A stretch of 64,000 nt of DNA, taken from NCBI GenBank assembly GCA_958450365.1, contig CAUEEP010000627.1:62001-126000 (forward strand), read 5' to 3'. The stretch comes from Mesorhabditis belari. Taxonomy: Eukaryota > Nematoda > Chromadorea > Rhabditida > Rhabditidae. Positions 23,901 through 33,745 of the stretch are shown piece after piece; the stretch's first letter is position 1; each line of letters begins with the position of its first letter. A program made the position numbers and the translations under genes. The notes under the pieces were generated by a model. It made no database searches. It had not been told where the DNA came from and saw only the letters and a program-made list of their open reading frames with translations.

Positions 23901-24980
23901 ACCAAGAAGAGCGTGCTCGTCACGAGGAAGAAATGCAGGCATTATTGGCAATGATGAAAGCGATGAAAGCGATGAACGAGAATTCACAAGTGTAAGTAAT
24001 AAAAATCCACTAAAGAATCAAGAACCCGAAAAATTTCATGAAAGCCATTAGTCAGAATTCTAGTCAAAACTTTTCTCACTATAAGCTTAGCCAAGAAATT
24101 AGTCAGACCTGGCATACTTGATTCTAAAAGCTATCTTGACATACAGTACCTTCATTGTAAATGTAGTTTTTTAAACGAAAGTTTTACTCTTTAGCCAAAT
24201 GGAGCAAATGCGGCATGAAAGGGACGAGCGAATCGCTCGCGAGGAAAGAGATCGTCAAGAAATGGAGAGACGTTACGAGAGAGACATGATGAGAATGATG
24301 AGAATGGTGAGGAAAAGCTAAGCTAATTCTTTAAATTTGAAATTTGTTTACGTACACAACTAAAGCGTGATTTCCAGGAACAACAAGAGCGTGCTCGTCG
24401 CGACGAAGCTCGAGGCCAGGAGAGACGCGAAGACATGAGGGTGAGGGGCTTTTGAGAGGCTATTTTAGTGCTTTTAGACTTTATGAGGATGGGAAACTGA
24501 CCCAAGAACGGTTGGCAAAACTAGATCCGGACCGGAGATAAAGACCGATTTGTTCCAGCTTGTCTGGCTTGACTTGTTTGGTCGGCTTGTCAACTCAGAT
24601 TGTCGATTGTCAACAACTAGTCACCAGACTAGCCTCAAGACTCAGCCCTGGTCCTGGACTTAAAATTAGTCGAGTCTTTGACTAGGCTGATACTAGTTTG
24701 GGCGTGTCTTCAGACTGGCCCTGGGCTGGCCTGATACGGCCGAGTTTGACCTATTTGGCTAGGGTAAGGTTTTTCCACGAAATAGCTTTCAAACTCATCC
24801 CATTCTCTGCTTAGCCTCCCTGCAGTGGTTTTACTTACAAAATAGAATCCTCACTTTAAATCTCATTTCTAGATGCCACAAGATCCAATGGAACGCCTGC
24901 GACAGGCACACGAGGCCGAAATGGCCGCCATCCGTAACCGACCTCCGCCACCACGACCGAGGAATTGCTCAATTATGTAA
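14918..24980 (+). CDS. GBP-like large GTPase with long coiled coil and CaaX box
   Basis: Twenty-seven exons join without a stop into about 864 residues: 14918-14980, 16293-16358, 16454-16519, 16610-16738, 16821-16925, 16964-17094, 17172-17274, 17486-17590, 17627-17722, 18010-18078, 18162-18297, 21440-21561, 21668-21724, 21762-21833, 21932-22015, 22253-22330, 22400-22504, 22585-22684, 22783-22853, 22954-23061, 23294-23383, 23456-23560, 23682-23840, 23900-23991, 24195-24306, 24378-24440, 24873-24980. GTPase motifs in order: P-loop TAGKFRQGKTF, switch Thr in KRHTKGIMVW, LMDTQGTFD, and MVRDS in the RD position used by GBP/atlastin proteins. A helical bundle, a charged coiled coil (EERDRQEMERRYERDMM) and the terminus CSIM follow; CSIM is a CaaX box, predicting farnesylation and membrane attachment. 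The 5' start exon was not found. Introns carry several transposons; the 3.1-kb intron 18298-21439 holds Merlin, mariner and a MITE. The family hydrolyses GTP and self-assembles on membranes; the role here is unknown. Confidence 0.88.
15516..16041 (+). mobile_element. Internally deleted mariner
   Basis: Inverted ends TTGGGTTGGTGAATTGAAAA and TTGGGTTGGTCAATTGAAGA, each followed by CTGCCGG, are flanked by TA at 15514-15515 and 16042-16043. Near the right end the plus strand still encodes a mariner C-terminus (YERGILKLPVKWAEVVNNNG, ending NYLQ, about 15897-15971). The rest of the transposase is gone. It sits in the intron between exons 14980 and 16293 of the GBP-like gene. Confidence 0.85.
17300..17960. 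repeat. ACTGTAG-rich intron repeats
   Basis: The two introns around 17300-17450 and 17735-17960 are built from loosely tandem ATACTGTAGT / AGCCTGGxATACTGTAG units. They lie between GTPase exons and do not code. Confidence 0.75.
18769..19300 (-). pseudogene. Merlin (IS1016/ISXO2-like) transposase fragment
   Basis: Reading the minus strand from about 19300: a cysteine-containing N-terminus (CANGYPMKFTKDDRSW, FRCYRKQCEKEV), GIRLGSWFAG, LRFIYGWTQQ, then NYMRDIGVDYLANK and VGGLGHLVEIDES, where the VEIDES aspartate is the family's first catalytic residue, and later LIISDSWRGYN, the second. The frame is broken between GWTQQ and NYMRD and part of the core is missing. Terminal repeats were not found. 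It lies in intron 18298-21439 of the GBP-like gene. Confidence 0.78.
19343..20585 (-). mobile_element. Mariner element 2
   Basis: Ends TTAGCTTGGCAAATATGAAA match inverted for about 30 bases, with TA at 19341-19342 and 20586-20587. It is inserted in reverse orientation in a GBP-gene intron and directly abuts a MITE, sharing the single TA between them. Confidence 0.93.
19421..20413 (-). pseudogene. Mariner transposase, frameshifted
   Basis: Starts MDNQKLKIRTAIFFEFKLNK at 20413, then KTGNESLEDAPHG and WLPHDLTDAHK. Catalytic motifs: LTSDETW, LHDNARPH and YSPDLALSDYHFF, the DD34D pattern (PSDYHFF expected to follow LAP; here LAL). It ends YEGGIRDLGQRWKEVI. At least two frame changes, near 20110-20150 and near 19900, interrupt it. 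Confidence 0.9.
20588..21177. mobile_element. Mariner-type MITE carrying a 31-bp tandem repeat
   Basis: Inverted ends TTGGGTTGGGGAGAATGAGT face each other and are flanked by TA at 20586-20587 and 21178-21179. No coding is seen. The four-copy tandem repeat begins just inside the left end. Confidence 0.88.
20611..20732 (+). repeat. 31-bp unit repeated four times
   Basis: Near-identical units of the form AGCACACATAAAGCCTTCTT plus TAAACATAATG follow each other four times, the last one incomplete. Identity between the units indicates recent expansion. Confidence 0.92.
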
Positions 24981-25978
24981 AGAGATACTGTTTTTGACTC
25001 ACGATTATTGTCAGATCTTGATTTCAATCCAATGATATTATTGCTAAGAAATTTTATCCAATTTATCTCGCTCTTTTTGATCGTTTTATCACAATCTTGT
25101 CACTCTGAAAATTTTGAATTCATGATTTTTTGTTAAAAAGTGTTTCATCAACTTTTGATTATAGTTGGATCAATAGTTCACGAGACAATTTTGCTAAGAA
25201 AGCTTTCTAATTTTGCCTTTTTTTTTACAATAAACCTATTGACTAAATAATTGTTGAAAATTCAGTGCTTTTATGAATCAAAAACTATTTATCACAGCAC
25301 CGTAGCACAAATTGAATTCATAAACGTTGAAAACTTGATGTTTTTTCAATCACCAGCATTCGTCGAGATTAACACGATGCACCCGATCGGGACAAAGAAA
25401 GAATCACACAACCGCATAAAACATTCTCACAAGAGCTTTGACTGTAGAAAATATCTTTTCTAAGCTTTTCGCTTTGATTCAGACATTTTGATCGGCAACT
25501 CATTGAGCACTTCGAATAGAATACGGTGAGTTTCTTGAGCTCTAAAATTTTCGTAGATCATGGTTTGAAAATCTCTTGGTTTTCAAAGCGTTTGGTGCTC
25601 TAGGTGCAATAAGTTTTAAAAGCTGCTGAAACAGTTCCAAAACTATAAAAACATGCAAAAGTAGTGCCGATTCAATTATTACAGTCAGCAAAAAAGGCTT
25701 GCACCATTGTCTCCCAAAGGCTTCAAACAAAAAATTTTTCGCAAAAATAAGCGTTTCAAAGAAAACTTGTTGGCAACTAATTCTACCATTGTGGTCTAGT
25801 TTCCGAAAATATTATTCATTTTTATTGCAAGTCTTTTCTTTTGACGCAAAAAATAAGTTTTATTAGAGACACCCGGTTTAGAGCGCAAAAAAGTCTTGCA
25901 CCATCGTTGTATTCTGTTGCAAACGTTTTCTTTTTCTTTTCTGACTTTGTTTTTTGTGCATTAATTTATTTTTTTTAG
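24981..25978. other. Spacer downstream of the GBP-like gene
   Basis: AT-rich, probably containing the 3' untranslated region. ACAATAAACC near 25230 is a possible poly(A) signal region. Small frames at 25251-25463 (+) and 25542-25730 (-) lack splice context. A TTGCACCAT motif occurs near 25697 and 25897. Confidence 0.4.
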
Positions 25979-26120
25979 ATGCCCTGCGAGCGAAATCTGG
26001 ACACTTCGACCAAGGAAAACATTGTCAAAGCCCGTCAAGGAGGGATGAAAGTGAAGGCCATTTGTGATCTCTTTATCGTTGATCGCTCTACCGTCTCGTG
26101 TAGAGCCGAATCGTGTAGAC
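25979..26120 (+). pseudogene. Tc1-like transposase N-terminal fragment
   Basis: MPCERNLDTSTKENIVKARQ continues into a helix-turn-helix (GGMKVKAICDLFIVDRSTVS) typical of Tc1/Tc3 transposases, then stops making sense at about 26105, exactly where the inverted duplication shared with 56.9 kb begins. No catalytic domain remains. Confidence 0.65.
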
Positions 26121-26960
26121 GGAAATTAAAAAGGCCAAAAGTTTATGACTTGAACGTTATTCAAGTTTAATGCTTTGAGCTGGAGGTCGGCTCGCTTGGA
26201 CTAAAGGGCTTTCTAAAGTGGGTCAACTTTTCTACTAAAGTTTCTACTAGTGGGTCAATTTGAAACTTTTGAAAGCTATCGTAAGCTTGCCTCGTTAGTA
26301 TCCTCGTTAGTATCCAAATACCCGGATCTTTGAGTGCTCGTCAAATCAGACCAACTTGAGTTGGAATCGATAAAACTAGGAACGTTATCACGCTAGATTA
26401 CGGTAAAGTGGGCATGTATTAGACTGAAATGCCGGTGAAAAAAGACAATTGAGGGCCTACGGTAGCCCTGGGGCACGGTTTAGCATTTAGCATTCAATAA
26501 TCTAAAGTGCTTTTTCAGAGGAACAATTTGTGTTTCAAGGAGATGCAAGATTTCGCCTACAAATTCGCCCATCAGTTGTGGATTCAATTCCCTCCGTCAT
26601 TGATGCAATATTTGGCTGAGAATTTTCAGAGATCTGTGCGTCATCATCAGGTTTTGAGAAAAATTGAAGCAAAACCAGAACAGATCTTCAGAATGTCTCG
26701 TTTCAACATGGCCCACTTGGGCATCAAGGTCATAACCCAGCTCAACATCAGCATCAGAAATCCACTTATGTATGAGAAATTAAAATGTTATATTTGAGAA
26801 ATCCTTTCTATGATTTTTAACCCAATAAAACTTTTGTATAACTTTTCAAAACCAAATACGAAAAATTTTGTCACAGCTGAATATTCCCTAAACGGAATAG
26901 AACTAAAATTGCATACTAGACAGACACACACGCAGACACAAGCATAGGCACACACGCAGA
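26105..26960 (+). repeat. Inverted segmental duplication of 56060-56930
   Basis: The whole segment matches the opposite strand of 56060-56930, from AGCCGAATCGTGTAGACGGA on the left through a conserved exon to a CA/GT-rich microsatellite on the right. The left boundary adjoins a Tc1-like fragment. Confidence 0.85.
26507..26797 (+). pseudogene. Displaced terminal exon of the B-type GBP gene
   Basis: Encodes QDFAYKFAHQLWIQFPPSLM and on to NPLMYEKLKC, closely matching the last exon of the minus-strand gene ending at 56245. Upstream exons of that gene are absent here, so this is an orphan exon moved by the inverted duplication. The frame is still open, so divergence is recent. Confidence 0.75.
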
Positions 26961-27197
26961 CACACACATACTCTCTCGCTTATAATATGTAGGATAAAGC
27001 AGCTAGGATATGATAGCTTAGGATCGCAGAAATCTTTTGAAGCAAGTACATCTCGAAATCATCGATTTTAATTGAAATCGAATTTTCAGAAACAAACTAA
27101 ATGACTTACTAAATGACAAACTATAAGCTTTCATTTCATCATTTTCAGATAGCAACAGGTTACTGTAGTTGAATACAATTTCAAAAAATAATGCCAA

Positions 27198-27560
27198 CTA
27201 CCACAGAGATCCAGAGACATCTTTTGAAAGATCCATAGTTGACTGTTCATTGGGCAAATTTTTATCCAAAACCGTTAACGAAGAATATTTGGTGAGAAAA
27301 GAAGTAGCAAAAGACAAAATTTCTTCAAATTCTTTGTCCATTTTGACTTGTTTTTGTTTCGAATCATCGTTTGTGACTTGTTTTTTAAAATTTGATTGAA
27401 TTTTGATAGGCTTTGGCTTGATTCCAAATGAAAAACGACGTCTTCTTGGTCTTTTTCGATCTGTTTCGATCACAAAATGTCGATCTGTTTTATCGTTTTT
27501 TGACTGAACATTCGAACACTTCGTTTCCCGCATCTTCTTCTTTTTAGATGAAGAATCTTC
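27198..27560 (-). CDS. Hypothetical basic protein, terminal exon
   Basis: A minus-strand exon follows a TTTTCAG acceptor at about 27561 and runs about 120 codons to a stop at 27198. It starts EDSSSKKKKMRETKC, contains a strongly basic block (DRKRPRRRRFSFG) that could act as a nuclear signal, then lysine/aspartate-rich sequence ending VSGSLW. No family recognised; upstream exons were not found in 27570-27870. Possibly the 3' end of a small gene. Confidence 0.4.
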   Translation of the reverse strand, partial: EDSSSKKKKMRETKCSNVQSKNDKTDRHFVIETDRKRPRRRRFSFGIKPKPIKIQSNFKKQVTNDDSKQKQVKMDKEFEEILSFATSFLTKYSSLTVLDKNLPNEQSTMDLSKDVSGSLW

Positions 27561-27879
27561 TGAAAACAGTGCAAAATTAATCGATTTCTAAAGAATTGAG
27601 AATTTTTATTGTTTATGCTTAAATCAAAACAGTTTTGACTCAACCTGCCAGTGGTTACTATTAGGAAACAAGTCTGGTTAGGTAATTGACTTGAAAGTGC
27701 TTAAAAACATCCGTCTCTGCTGTTTTTAAGAGAGATTTTCATTGATTAACCTTGCCTGGACAGTTAGCAGTTGCCTTTTGAAGGCTAGCATTTGAAACTT
27801 CTACATCTTTACCCCGTCAACGCATAAACATGAAAAGAAGCGTGGATAAATGAGTTCTCGCGCTATTATGGGAAAAAGT

Positions 27880-28300
27880 ATTAGGTTGAGGAAAAAGTAA
27901 TGTCGGTTTTGAATTCCAGTTCTTTGCTTATGCGATTTTTTTCAAATAGATATCAGCTAGACACTCTATCCTTTCATATTATATTTGAATTTTACAAATT
28001 TTTACAAATTTTACAATATTTTCAGGTACAAAATGCACGACGGAAAGTTTCGACTTCGAGCCGCTCTGTGGTATGATTTTAAACAAGGGAAATTCGCGGT
28101 TGAATCGCATCGAACAATCATTGAAGTTTTTGGTGAGACAACATTAGCGAAATACAATGCCAAAGATGGTTTCAACGGTGCAAAGATGGAAATGAAAGTC
28201 TCCAAGACGAGGGACGGTCTGGACGATTTCAGAGATTTCAGATGAGGATTTATGCCCAAGAGATTTGTGCTAATATGTCCCACCGGATATTTTGGCCGCA
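27880..28300 (+). mobile_element. 5' fragment of a fourth mariner
   Basis: Starts with the typical mariner end TTAGGTTGAGGAAAAAGTAA after TA (27878-27879) and encodes the N-terminus ALWYDFKQGKFAVESHRTII from ATG 28033, similar to mariner 1, followed by degenerate sequence to about 28300. No right end or catalytic domain. Confidence 0.8.
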
Positions 28301-28351
28301 CCGTGTAATAAGAATTTCGAAAACGAAGTGAATAAACATTTATTGTTTAAT

Positions 28352-28441
28352 AGTAAAATTCGGAAGTTTGGCTTTTCCTGGCTTCTTGACTCGTTGTAGC
28401 TCTCTCTAGCAATTCTTCTAGGACTCTTTCCTCTTCCTGCA
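28352..28441 (-). other. Possible terminal exon, acidic coiled coil
   Basis: After a GATTGCAG acceptor the minus strand encodes EEERVLEELLERATTSQEAR and ends SQTSEFYY, stop. It could be the tail of the fragmentary gene whose first exon is at 29476-29502. Weak, because only one exon is seen. Confidence 0.35.
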
Positions 28442-28739
28442 ATCGTATTCGTTAGATTCTTTCTAGCTTTTCGCTCTTCCTCTTAAATTTTTTAAAAGTT
28501 TTCATTGCTAGATACATTTCTGGGTAGAACTAGTTTCTAGAACTAGGATCGGGTAATAAACCTAATTAAAAAATACAAAAAAATGCTCTTCACACCGGTT
28601 AGACTAATAGATTTCTCTGTCTAAAGGTATGTTTACATAAATCTCAAACCCGAGATTTAACTTTAACTTTAACAGCTTTAAACTCAAATAGTGTACAAGT
28701 GCATACACAGTTTTCTTTTCTCAAGCTGTACATACACAG

Positions 28740-29060
28740 GGTAATTCTCGCAACAAGGCATCACGCGTGCAACTCCGATAACTACCTGGCTCTTCTCAAG
28801 GATGAACTCTTGCCCTGGGCTCGTAAACATTTTGGAAATCGTATTTGAACTTATCAGCAAGATGGCACAAATCCAAGAAAGTCCAAGAGTTCTCGAAAAA
28901 CAACTTCCCAAACTTCATTTCTTTTTCCGAGTGGCCACTTAGCTTTCCAGACCTCAACCCAATGGATTTTTCAGTGGTGGTTGGTTCTAGAAGCCAAAGC
29001 TTGTTCAAAGTCGCACAAAAACAGCGAAAGCTTGAAGAAATCACTGTTGAAAGTTTAAAC
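28740..29060 (+). pseudogene. maT transposase remnant
   Basis: Shows LKDELLPWARKHFGNR, a stop, TYQQDGT, then in another frame NNFPNFISFSEWPLSFPDLN leading to DLNPMDFSVV. These are the second and third catalytic regions of the maT element at 9337. Frames are broken in several places and no ends are visible. Confidence 0.75.
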
Positions 29061-29359
29061 TATCAAAACTCAAGACTTTTAGTCGAATCTTGTCTTGTAA
29101 AATCGAATCGGAAGAACACGTTCGGCTGGAGATCAATGCGGCTATCGCTCTGAGGGTCAAGGGTTCGATTCCGTCTGGCGACGAAATTTTTGCTTAGCTT
29201 TCCAGACCTCAACCCAATGGATTTTTCAGCGGTTGGCCGGGTCTTACAATCATATTGGTTTTACAGACCCTAGAGCGCAGATAGAAGAACCCTAATCGGT
29301 TATAGCCGATAGTGTCTTACTATATTTCCTAGGCTTTCATTTACCTCATAACCACAGTT

Positions 29360-29765
29360 GAAAGACCTCAACAATATTTCCTGTCTCAATTTTTCAATAT
29401 CACTCATCAAAGCCAAGTCTTCAATGGTAGGCAAAACCTAAAATGAATTCAATTTTTGTTTAAATAGTCATTTACCGATAAGTTCTTGTCCTGATCGCTC
29501 ATCTTGAAATATTTTCAACTCAAGGCAGAATTAAAACTGAAATAAAAACAAAAAAAATCGAATTCACCATCGAATCGACGTTTTTTCTCTGATCCACAAA
29601 AAATGAACTCAAAAATTTATTAAAGATCGTTTAATAGTTCCATTGCTTGGCCAGAGTCAGTCCTCTGATTCGATCGTGACCCTGGTTGGTGACGGTTTAT
29701 CGCTTGTGGATGCTCTTGATGCTGTGAGGTCGTTCCATGTGAGTTTGCTATAAAATGATGATTTA
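29360..29765 (-). pseudogene. Fragment: tail of one gene and head of the helical family
   Basis: Duplicates 33131-33745. At 29765-29640 the minus strand carries the tail TSQHQEHPQAINRHQPGSRS; at 29502-29476 a nine-codon first exon (MSDQDKNLS) with a GT donor; at about 29438-29370 the second exon (VLPTIEDLALMSDIEKLRQE). An internal deletion then joins it to the end of the third exon, losing most of that exon. Confidence 0.65.
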
Positions 29766-30059
29766 CAAAGATTTTCTTATCAAACATTGGTTTATTGGCT
29801 AAATTTTAGAACTGTTTTTAGATTTTTTACCTTTGATTTGACCAACAAACGCTTGATTTCAAATATGGTGTGTCAAAAAGTGGCTCACGGATTAAATCGC
29901 ATTAAAACCAAATAATTTTCTACAAAAAAGGCCTCTCGTCTTTGCCAATATAATGAGTTCAAAATATCCAAAATAATGGAAAATATTGATAAGGATTGCA
30001 TGTAAAAGACCGAATAAAACAGTGGTTTATTTTTAGCGACATTTCATACCCATTAACCC

Positions 30060-33000
30060 AATAACAATGTTAGTTATTAAGCAATGTCCTGCCTGGATTG
30101 CAGATGATATTTGGAAGCCTCGGGAAAGCGAATCTTTTCCTCGATTTGTTCCCATCTTCCAGCCTTCTCAATATCCCGGCTTGTCGTCGTTTCTCCTCAT
30201 TTTCTCTAGGCTCCCGTCCTTCCCGTTCTCGCTTCTGAATTGAATTCTTGGAAACTATTTTACAAAACAAAAAACATTTTTCTTTACGATGAACCACTCT
30301 TTTATATTGCTCAGTAAAGCGATGTGGGTCTCGGTCGGAACGATTAACGGAAGATCTCTGCGCACTCGCTCGTACTCATTAATCGTCTCCGTCTCCCCGA
30401 AGCCATCGTGTGGCTGAAAATTGGGGTTCTTTGTCAAGATCCTTGTCATCTTTTTGAATATAAAAGCTATCATTAGGGCTGTGAACTAGGCCAGGACAGG
30501 TTTAAGCTAGGCCAATGTCAGCCTGAACAAGTCCTCAGAACGTAGCAAAGTCAAGCCAGGCTAGGCCCGGAAGAATCGCTTTTATATCAATACTTTATTC
30601 ATGTAAGAATGAAAAAGCGACAACGGAACATGTCTTTGAAATAATTCTGGCTAGAGTGCAGACTGGTATGGGTTTATTGATTAGTTGTACCGGTAATTAT
30701 CGACTTACTAGACTGTAAAAGACAAAAATCCATTTGTTGAAGAGCACTTTCTCGAGCAGTCCAGGCAATTCCCCATATTTGTCATACTTGCAACGAGTCC
30801 TCGAGAAAAAGTCGCGTTTACTTTTCGAGCATTCGATGAGTGCCGAGATTTTCGCAATGCTCAATGGGCCACACGCGTGCACATTGCGAAACTCCTAAAA
30901 GTTGAAAAGTTTTGAACTAACTGCAGGAAAGTATGTTCTTCACTAGCATTTTCGATTGGCTTATTGACTTGTGGAAAATCCATGATGTACAGTAGTGGTC
31001 AAAAGATTGAACATATCCATCCGCGCGAACTTAAAAGGCGCTCATCTCGTCGCTAGTTAATGTTAATCAACTAACTAAAAACTTATTCTGTGTCATTTTT
31101 TGTTTATTTTTAAGTTAAACGTTCATTTTGCCTTTTCACTTTTTTTATATGTATTTCTTGCAATGACTCTCTTTTTGGGATAGTCAAAAGTTTGAACACG
31201 CTTATGAAGTAGCAAAATTTATTGAATTAAAAATAATAAGTCTTAATATTTAGTTGGGAATCCTTTAGCAGCGATTACACGCTGACATTTATGCGGCATC
31301 AATTCGATTAAACCCGTCAACGTGCTGTTAGAAAACATTGGAATGAAATCTGTACCGTATTGCCTATTCGTCGTGGACTCCCTTCATCAGCTCTGATATT
31401 TTTGTGTATGTTTTTCAGCGAATTCGGCAATTCAATACCTCCAAAGATGTTTGAGTGGATTCAAGTCTGGGCTTTGAGCTGCCCACTTCAATATCTTGAT
31501 TCCCTTTTCTTCTAACCATTTTTGAACGATCCAAGAAGTTTGTTTTGGGTCATTGTCTTGCATGAAAATCCAGTCATCCTCCAATTTGCTGCGAGCATGT
31601 CAAAGTAGATTTGAGTTTAAAATGTCTCGACTTTCGACATGTTAAACTTGCTTTGATCGCCCCACAAAACATCGGTCATCGGTCGGAACATCGGTCAAAC
31701 CCCAATCATCGGTCGACCAATCCTGATGTTCTTGGGCAAATTTGAGACGAGCTTGCCGGTTTGCATGGGTTTTCGAGCTGGTCGACCGGCAACGAGTTTT
31801 CCTTTCCTAAAACAAGGATCAAAAATTTCGCGTACCTCAAAATTCGCTGAGCTGTGTTCTGGGAGATTGCAAGACCATTGTAGGAAGCGACTACTTTGCA
31901 ATAATTTGGGGCAGCTTTGCAAGGATCTTTCTTGATCCTTCTGAGGAAGATCGAGGTCTCTTTGATACATGTAAATGCAAAAAATACATGAAAAAAATGT
32001 GAAAAGACAAAATGAATGTATAACCTAAGATGAGTTGAAAAATAAGCAAAAAAACACAGAATAAGTTTTTAGTTAGTTGATTAACATTAATTAGCGGCGA
32101 GATGACAGCCTTTTCAGTTGGCGCGGATGGATGCGTTCAAACTTTTGAACACTACTCTAAATGTTACAAAGCTAGCGAATCTCACACAAACCTCAGCCAA
32201 CAACTCGTTGAACACGTCTCCGACCTTTTCCGCACAAATTTTCTTCTTTGTCGACTAAATTCGGCTATTCATGGTCAAAAGCTGATCAACTCACATTTGA
32301 TCTCCGTCTTTGCAGTACTTTGCGTTTGAGCTTTTGCGCGTCCGTCCATTTTGGATTCTCCGTACGACAAATGAGCTCATTCTGAAGTTAAAACGGCCCA
32401 GTTTTTGGGAAATTTGTCTAAAATCGAATCCAAAAACCGTCAAAGATATAATAGACAATATTCATTTGAGCAAAAGTTCAACATTTCCAATCAGAAAAAA
32501 TCCAATCATTGAGTTCTCAATGAACACAAACCTCGTATCGCCGAACATCGACCTCAATTCCATGGTGTTCCCGCATGTACAGAGCGCACTGGGTGTGAAA
32601 TTTGTGCACAAAGTACATCATGACTTTCGGGTCGATTTGCATCTCACACCAGGCCGCATACTCCTGGTAGATAGCTTCGAATTGTCTCTGATTTTCGTTT
32701 TTGTCATCGATTTGCTGAAACTCGACTTTTCTTTGCACAAAATTGACTCAACCTCTAGAATTGCTTTCAAAACGCCGAACTTGAAGTCCATCTCGCGGAC
32801 AGCGTCGTCATCTAGGAGTTTCGAGACATATCGGTCGGAGAATTCATCTGGAGTATATTTATGACAATATTAGCTATAAATTAAACCATATTCTGGTGAG
32901 TCAGGGCGTGGAAAGTTGATTGGCAATGAAGCACTAAATGACAACAATATTTTGGCTTTTTTGACCTGCTTTGAAGTTTTGTTCTAACGATGCTATGCCA

Positions 33001-33462
33001 AGGCTGGCCAGGTCTTATAATCAAATTGGTTTTAAGACCCTAGAGCCCAGATAGAAGAAATCTAATCGGTTACTGAAATTACTAAGAAATCTAATCGGTG
33101 TCTTACTATATTTCCAAGGCTTTCATTTACCTCATAACTACAGTTGAAAGACCAAGAGATGCGTCTCTAGTCGTTGAAACTTCTCCGAGAGTTGGAACTT
33201 TATTCAACAAGTCGTCTCTTTCCGCATTTTGATCAATTTCCATCGCTTTCTTTGACTGGTCATCAATGATTTCCTAAAAAAATTTTTCAAATTTTTCCAA
33301 TCCTTTCTCGAAATCACTTCTTCAATCATCAACAATGTTTCCTGTCTCAAATTCTCATTGTCACTCATCAAAGCCAATTCTTCAATGGTAGGCAAAACCT
33401 AAAATCAATTAATTTTTATTTAAATAGTCATTTACCGTTAAATTCTTGTCGTGATAGCTCAT
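30060..33462 (-). CDS. Multi-exon helical protein of unknown family, Tc1 in an intron
   Basis: Minus-strand exons: 33462-33436 (MSYHDKNLT), 33398-33318 (VLPTIEELALMSDNENLRQE), 33273-33131 (EIIDDQSKKAMEIDQNAERD) after a 44-bp intron, about 32848-32786 (EFSDRYVSKLLDDDAVREMD), about 32742-32520 (QFEAIYQEYAAWCEMQIDPK, VRRYE), about 32385-32297 (NELICRTENPKWTDAQKLKR), about 32262-32200, about 30893-30712 (EFRNVHACGPLSIAKISALI), about 30428-30303 (NEYERVRRDLPLIVPTETH) and about 30233-30060. The protein is helix-rich and charged; I recognise no domain. The phase between 33131 and 32848 does not join, so an exon may be missed. In the last two exons the frame conserved with the 55-kb duplicate changes midway in both copies, so the 3' end may be degenerate. 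The gene starts 129 bases after the preceding stop codon. Confidence 0.55.
30990..32157 (-). mobile_element. Tc1-like element with about 110-bp inverted ends
   Basis: Long inverted ends begin CAGTAGTGGTCAAAAGATTG (left) and, inverted, GAGTAGTGTTCAAAAGTTTG (right) and stay similar for about 110 bases to CTAAAAACTTATTCTGTG. TA flanks at 30988-30989 and 32158-32159. The duplicate at 55.6 kb lacks the element, confirming insertion at TA within an intron. Confidence 0.93.
31440..31950 (-). pseudogene. Tc1-like transposase remnant, catalytic Glu replaced
   Basis: Minus strand reads KTHANRQARLKFAQEHQDWS, a frame change, VLWGDQSKFN (first Asp), another change, then IFMQDNDPKQTSWIVQKWLE (second Asp) and QSPDLNPLKHLW. 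The spacing is 34 residues, so the Lys of PLKHLW stands where Tc1 elements have Glu (usually PIEHLW). The N-terminus is missing or shattered. Inactive. Confidence 0.88.
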
Positions 33463-33745
33463 CTTGAAATATTTTCAACTAAAAGAAGAATTAAAACTTT
33501 GAAATAAATGCAAGAAAAATGAAATCAAATCGATAAAATCGAATCGAAAGCTCATCCAAAACAATAAACTCAAAAATTTATTAAAGATTGCTTAATGGTG
33601 AAAATCCTGCATTTCTTTGGCTCGATTTTCGAATCTTTCCATTTCTTGGCCAGAGTCAGTTCTTTGATTCGATCGTGACCCTGGTTGGTGATAGGTGATC
33701 GCTTGTGGATGCTTCCGGTACTGTGAGGTCATTCCAAGTGAGGTA

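Noticed and set aside
25542..25730. 62-codon minus-strand frame near the Tc1-like fragment
   Set aside because: No similarity to transposases or neighbours and no splice sites.
29110..29170. tRNA-like 3' half (AGGGTTCGATTCCGTCTGGCG)
   Set aside because: Only the T-arm side is present; no matching 5' half, so a fragment at best.
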